Shown here piece after piece: positions 19,841-23,266 of a stretch of DNA of 23,266 nt. The notes beneath the pieces are model-generated. The model did not search any database and was not told where the DNA came from. It was given only the letters and a program-made list of their open reading frames with translations. The position numbers and the translations under genes were made by a program. The stretch lies in the NCBI GenBank assembly GCA_046760785.1, contig JBHIET010000053.1, positions 1-23,266 of the forward strand, read 5' to 3'. Source of the stretch: JBHIET01 sp046760785 (GTDB lineage Bacteria > Chloroflexota > Anaerolineae > B4-G1). Position 1 is the first letter of the stretch, and every line of letters starts with the position of its first letter.

Positions 19841-20679
19841 GCGATACTCGGCTGATCGTCAGTGCTGACGACTTTGGTCTCACCGAGGGGCACAACTGCG
19901 CCATCGTCGAGGCGCACACCTGTGGTGTACTGACCAGCGCCTCGCTTCTGGCCTGCGGCATGGCTTTCGACGACGCGGTCGAACGGGCGCGCTTGATGCC
20001 GATGCTGGGTATAGGTGTGCATCTGACACTGCTGGAGGGAGTGCCGGTGCTGCCGGTGGCAGAGGTGCCCGATCTGGTGGACGGGCGTGGAAGGTTTGGG
20101 CTGAGTTGGGCGGCCCTGTTCCGGCGCCTCGCTTTGGGACGGGTGCGGCTGGAACAGGTGCGCCGCGAGTGGCGTGCTCAGGTTGAGAAGGTTATAGCAA
20201 CCGGCTTGCCTGTCACGCACCTAGATAGCCACAAACACATTCATATGCACCCTCAACTGCTGGAGGTGGCCCTCACTTTGGCCGATGAATTTGGCGTGCG
20301 GCGAATGCGGCTATCACGCCCGGCCAGTTTGGCGTCGGGAGTGAAGCCAGCGTTGCTGGAACTACTGGCAGCGTGGGCGCGACGGCGAATGGCGCAGTGG
20401 GGCGTTCTTGCGCCAGATGCACTTCTGGGTCTGGAATCCAGCGGGCAGATGAATACTACGCGCGTGCTGACGGTGCTCAGGCAGCCTTGGCATGGCACGC
20501 GCGAGTTGATGATGCATCCCGCTTACCCCAGCTCCGCTTTGGAGCAATTGCTGGAGGGAGGATACCGATGGATCGCCGGCTATCAGTTTGAGGGTGAGTT
20601 GGCTGCGCTGTGCGATCCAACGGTGCGGCGATTGCTCGACGAGGCCGGCGTCCGCCGCATTCACTACGGGGATCTGTAG
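19837..20679 (+). CDS. ChbG/HpnK (YdjC) family carbohydrate deacetylase
   Basis: A 280-residue member of the YdjC/ChbG family, metal-dependent deacetylases acting on N-acetylated sugars such as chitooligosaccharides; the HpnK branch is linked to hopanoid glycolipid genes. The diagnostic metal and catalytic motifs are present: SADDFG at 9-14, GVHLTLLEG near 66, HLDSHKHIHMHP at 128-139, and ELMMHPAYPS near 225. All key histidines and aspartates seem intact, so it should be active. ATG 19837 overlaps the previous stop (ATGA). In this cluster it probably deacetylates an N-acetylhexosamine on the glycan or glycolipid, by context. No hopanoid synthesis gene is visible in the window. Confidence 0.92.
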   Translation: MSDTRLIVSADDFGLTEGHNCAIVEAHTCGVLTSASLLACGMAFDDAVERARLMPMLGIGVHLTLLEGVPVLPVAEVPDLVDGRGRFGLSWAALFRRLALGRVRLEQVRREWRAQVEKVIATGLPVTHLDSHKHIHMHPQLLEVALTLADEFGVRRMRLSRPASLASGVKPALLELLAAWARRRMAQWGVLAPDALLGLESSGQMNTTRVLTVLRQPWHGTRELMMHPAYPSSALEQLLEGGYRWIAGYQFEGELAALCDPTVRRLLDEAGVRRIHYGDL

Positions 20680-20682
20680 GCT

Positions 20683-21651
20683 ATGAACTGGCTGCATCCA
20701 TCTGTGCCCACCAATCGGCGTCTCCCTCCGTGGGTGTTGGGGATTGTGCTGGCTTTGGTCGCGTTTATGTTTGTCTGGCCCGAGACGGGGGTGGACGTGC
20801 TGGTCACGTATGGCCCGGCCGGGCGGGGAGAGTATATCGAGGGGCTTTTGCCGCGTAACCCGCGCTTCTCGCTGTGGTTGTTCTGGCTGTTTGCGCGGCT
20901 GCCCTGGAAGTGGGACTACCTGGCGCTCATGCTGGCCTCGATTCCCGTCCTGGCGGCTGCCGTCCGTTGGGGGGGCGGCGACTACCGGAAGGCGTTTCTC
21001 TCGTTTCCCTTCGTCTGGCTGCTGGCCTACGGGCAGATAGACGCTTTCGTGGCGGCCGGTATCGCTCTGGCCTGGTGGGCGCTGCGACACGAGTGGTTCT
21101 GGGTAATGGGAATCGGCCTCTCTTTCGCCTCCATGCTCAAGCCCCAGATGGGGATTTTCGCCGCTCTGTGCCTGTGGTGCTGGTCGCCCAACAAGTGGAA
21201 GCCGCTCGTCATCCCGGCTGTGCTTGTGGCGCTCTCGCTACTGCAGTGGGGATGGGACTGGCCCATCAAGTGGGTACGGGCTACGCTGGAGCAGGTGGCG
21301 ACGTTAGAGGCCGACTGGGCCAATGCAAGCCCGGCTTCGTGGCTGGGCTGGTGGGCCTGGTTGATCTGGCTGCCGGTCCTGCTGACGCCGATGGATCGCT
21401 TGGCCCGGCTGCGCTGCGTGATGGCGGCGACTGCATTGAGCCTGCCCTACTTTCCCGCCTACCAGTTGCTGATTCTGCTGGTCTTTCCCGTTTCGGTGGC
21501 CGAGTGGGCGCTCACCGGGTTGCCGCTGCTTGGCGGTGGGGGGTACGCTGCCGCTGCGCTTGTGCCCTTGCTGGTCGTCGTCGTCAGCGCTTGGCCGTGG
21601 GCGGCCAGGACGGCACGTCGCTGGCTACACCGCTACTCTTCCTTGGAGTGA
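20683..21651 (+). CDS. GT87-like polytopic membrane mannosyltransferase
   Basis: A 322-residue membrane protein with about eight spans. It resembles GT87/DUF2029-type transferases: YGQIDAFVAAGIALAWWAL followed by a basic MLKPQMG turn is a recurrent signature of that family, which uses polyprenyl-phospho-mannose. It is shorter than typical GT87 members (about 400 residues) and the N-terminal acidic loop (ETGVDVLVTYGP) is compact. ATG 20683 lies 3 bp after the previous stop with no strong ribosome-binding site, so coupling is likely. The 3' end overlaps the convergent gene by 19 bp (21633-21651), and no terminator is seen between them. Confidence 0.72.
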   Translation: MNWLHPSVPTNRRLPPWVLGIVLALVAFMFVWPETGVDVLVTYGPAGRGEYIEGLLPRNPRFSLWLFWLFARLPWKWDYLALMLASIPVLAAAVRWGGGDYRKAFLSFPFVWLLAYGQIDAFVAAGIALAWWALRHEWFWVMGIGLSFASMLKPQMGIFAALCLWCWSPNKWKPLVIPAVLVALSLLQWGWDWPIKWVRATLEQVATLEADWANASPASWLGWWAWLIWLPVLLTPMDRLARLRCVMAATALSLPYFPAYQLLILLVFPVSVAEWALTGLPLLGGGGYAAAALVPLLVVVVSAWPWAARTARRWLHRYSSLE

Positions 21652-23195
21652 GGGGTGCGCTGGAACACCAGCATCCCATCTGACCCATAGATGTCCGTCT
21701 CGATTTTCTCCAGCAGCCGGTACTGGGCCTGGAAACGGGAGTCGGGCAGGAGACCTTTGCGCCCGTACACCTCCGGGATGACGATAAAGTCGGGGTCGAG
21801 CGTCAGCACCAGGTCGGCGGGGATGGCGTAGCCGATGACATAGATGTCGGAGTCGGCCGGGTAGTACTGCGCGACCTCCGGTGTCACCAGCCCTACGGTG
21901 TCGAGCATGTGCAGGCCGGTGCGGTAGCCCAGCATACCGATGTCACCGGCACAGAGCGTGTCGTCAGGCGTGGCGCGGGTGAGCACGACGTCGGCGGCCT
22001 GGCTGTAGAGCAACTCCAGTTTGAACCAGGCCATCTCCGGCGCGGGCCGGTCGGGCCCGTGGTCGGGGTGCGGGGTCCAGGCGTTGAGGGTGAGGGTGAG
22101 CGCGGCGGCGGTGAAGAGCGCGCAGATTGCAGGTTGCGGGTTGCGGACTGTCAGTTTCCTCAGGTCGCGGCCCAGCGCCCACACGCCGGTGAGGATGAGC
22201 AGGAAGTAGAACGGCAGCGGTGGAGAGAGGTACCAGCGGAAGAGGAGAGGGTTGGCCACGGCGAAGACGGTGGCGTAGGCGAAGGGATAGGCAATGAGCG
22301 GCCAGGTTCTGCGCTCACGCCGATACAGGTCGAGGCCGCCGCGGGCGCACAGGGTTAAGTAGAGGACGAAGACAGCAAAGACGCCGAGTGATGGCAGAAC
22401 TCTGTGCTCGAAGAAGGGCGTGGCATAGTGCTGCAAGAAGCCCACGAAGCCCGCCTCTGGGGGAAGCCGGTAGGTGACGGATTTGGCGGCGATGGAGCTG
22501 GTGATGGGGCTGCCAAAGTAGAGCGTGCCAAAGACCAGCCAGGGGGCCAGCAGGGCCAGGGTGATCAGCCCCTCTCGCCAGGGAACCCGTTGGCGTGTCA
22601 GCGTCAGATCCAGCCACAGCAGCCCCAGCAGGATAGCGGTATCCGGGCGGGTCAGGAGCGCCAGCGCTGAAAAAACAGCCATCGCGCGGGCACGATTGCT
22701 CACATGGGCGTAGGCGGCGGCGAGAAGCAGCGCTATCGTCAAGTCGGTTTCCATCCCCCCCACGGCAAAGGTGACGGTATAGGGAGATATGGCCCAGAGG
22801 AGAGCCGCAGCAGCGGCAGGAGCCGGGTGACCGGTAACCCGCTTGCCCAGACTGTAGAGCAGTCCGACGGAGGCCGCGCCGGCCAGCGCGTTGACTGCCA
22901 GCGCCAGCGCGGTAAAGTCGCGGCAGCCGGTCACCAGCGCCAGTCCGGCGAGGAGCAGCGTGTAGAGCGGCGTGGTCGTGCCCAACACACGCTCGCCAGG
23001 ATTGTAGACGAAGCCGTTGCCCACAACGAGGTTGCGGGCGTAGCGGAAGGTGACATAGGCATCGTCTATGACGCGCGGGCCGGGGATGAGCCGAGCGCCG
23101 AGGGCCAGGAGTAGCAGACCCAGGATGAAGGCCCGTTCAACGCGGATGCGAGTGGGTGTATTGTGTGCTCGTAGTGGGATGGCAGATTTGCTCAT
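21633..23195 (-). CDS. GT-C-like polytopic membrane glycosyltransferase with C-terminal soluble domain
   Basis: A 520-residue protein with about ten spans. After the first span is IDDAYVTFRYARNLVVGNGF followed by YNPGERVLGTTTPLYTLLL, a motif shared by GT-C proteins of the arabinofuranosyl/mannosyl-transferase kind; the paired Asp residues are the expected catalytic acids. Near the C-terminus lies GDIGMLGYRTGLHMLDTVGLV and then a domain ending in DGMLVFQRTP. ATG at 23195 is chosen because an in-frame TTG at 23228 has no better ribosome-binding site; neither start is well supported. A heptamer array encodes TVRNPQPAICALF. It runs against the large + strand cluster and overlaps its last gene, so it is a separate transcription unit, though probably in the same glycan pathway. 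Confidence 0.8.
   Translation of the reverse strand: MSKSAIPLRAHNTPTRIRVERAFILGLLLLALGARLIPGPRVIDDAYVTFRYARNLVVGNGFVYNPGERVLGTTTPLYTLLLAGLALVTGCRDFTALALAVNALAGAASVGLLYSLGKRVTGHPAPAAAAALLWAISPYTVTFAVGGMETDLTIALLLAAAYAHVSNRARAMAVFSALALLTRPDTAILLGLLWLDLTLTRQRVPWREGLITLALLAPWLVFGTLYFGSPITSSIAAKSVTYRLPPEAGFVGFLQHYATPFFEHRVLPSLGVFAVFVLYLTLCARGGLDLYRRERRTWPLIAYPFAYATVFAVANPLLFRWYLSPPLPFYFLLILTGVWALGRDLRKLTVRNPQPAICALFTAAALTLTLNAWTPHPDHGPDRPAPEMAWFKLELLYSQAADVVLTRATPDDTLCAGDIGMLGYRTGLHMLDTVGLVTPEVAQYYPADSDIYVIGYAIPADLVLTLDPDFIVIPEVYGRKGLLPDSRFQAQYRLLEKIETDIYGSDGMLVFQRTPHSKEE
22122..22156. repeat. Heptamer array (GCAGGTT type), five units
   Basis: GCAGATT, GCAGGTT, GCGGGTT, GCGGACT, GTCAGTT on the + strand, inside the convergent GT-C-like gene. 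It encodes VRNPQPAIC on the opposite strand. The peptide recalls the RNPQSAI encoded at 7195-7229, because the two arrays are reverse-complement relatives. Confidence 0.82.
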
Positions 23196-23205
23196 AGGCC
23201 CAGGG

Positions 23206-23233
23206 CTAATTACCCAAATTTGGCCCAAATTAG
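23206..23233. promoter_or_regulatory. Palindromic operator-like sequence upstream of the minus-strand GT-C gene
   Basis: CCAAATTTGG (23214-23223) is a perfect palindrome. AATTTGG and CCAAATT form a second overlapping pair (23217-23231), and CTAATT/AATTAG (23206-23211, 23228-23233) flank the block. It could bind a regulator, but no protein is implied. Confidence 0.35.
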
Positions 23234-23259
23234 CGGCTCAATGCTCATAGCGCCGTAAC

Positions 23260-23265
23260 TTGACA
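23260..23265 (+). promoter_or_regulatory. Consensus -35 hexamer at the window edge
   Basis: TTGACA in the + orientation, one base from the end. A matching -10 would fall outside the window, so this is only a possible start of a divergent promoter. Confidence 0.2.
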
Positions 23266-23266
23266 A

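Overview
The window looks like chromosomal DNA of a high-GC bacterium. Architecture, protein flavour and abundant short periodic repeats are most reminiscent of Chloroflexota (Anaerolineae and relatives). This placement is an inference from family resemblance; no rRNA, tRNA or ribosomal protein gene is present to anchor it.

Region 1 (1-4578): a probably regulatory leader, then an ECF sigma factor (353-1081) translationally coupled to a very large protein (1081-4578). That protein joins a zinc-binding anti-sigma domain, one membrane span, alpha-2-macroglobulin-type domains, a polytopic membrane bundle sitting where the bait region should be, and a terminal A2M domain. It stops before any thioester domain. 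It looks like an envelope-stress sensor built from an anti-sigma factor and an A2M-like scaffold.

Region 2 (4579-5010): 432 bp without a gene. It holds a large composite inverted repeat (about 4672-4842) and a candidate promoter for the next cluster.

Region 3 (5011-21651, + strand): a tightly packed, mostly overlapping run of 12 genes that looks like one surface-glycan or glycolipid assembly cluster. A two-gene module, one GT-C-like polytopic protein plus one YfhO-like protein, occurs twice (5011-8651 and 10784-14771), separated by a membrane-embedded spermidine-synthase-like protein. Then come a third GT-C-like protein, a dolichol-phosphate-mannose-synthase-like GT2, a zinc-ribbon methyltransferase, a second GT2, two more methyltransferases, a ChbG/HpnK-type deacetylase and a GT87-like membrane protein. 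A working model is that the GT2 enzymes charge polyprenyl phosphate with sugar, the GT-C and YfhO proteins transfer it outside the membrane, and the methyltransferases and deacetylase decorate the glycan.

Region 4 (21633-23195, - strand): a convergent GT-C-like gene overlapping the end of the cluster by 19 bp, followed by a palindrome-bearing edge region.

The most striking non-gene signal is a set of about 14 degenerate tandem arrays with a strict 7-bp (sometimes 8-bp) period. All but one lie inside the GT-C/YfhO genes, at variable or membrane segments and at gene junctions; none was seen in the sigma/A2M, spermidine-synthase-like, GT2, methyltransferase, deacetylase or GT87-like genes. Because 7 and 8 are coprime with 3, such arrays translate to the same cyclic peptide in every frame and so can sit in any reading frame without introducing stops.
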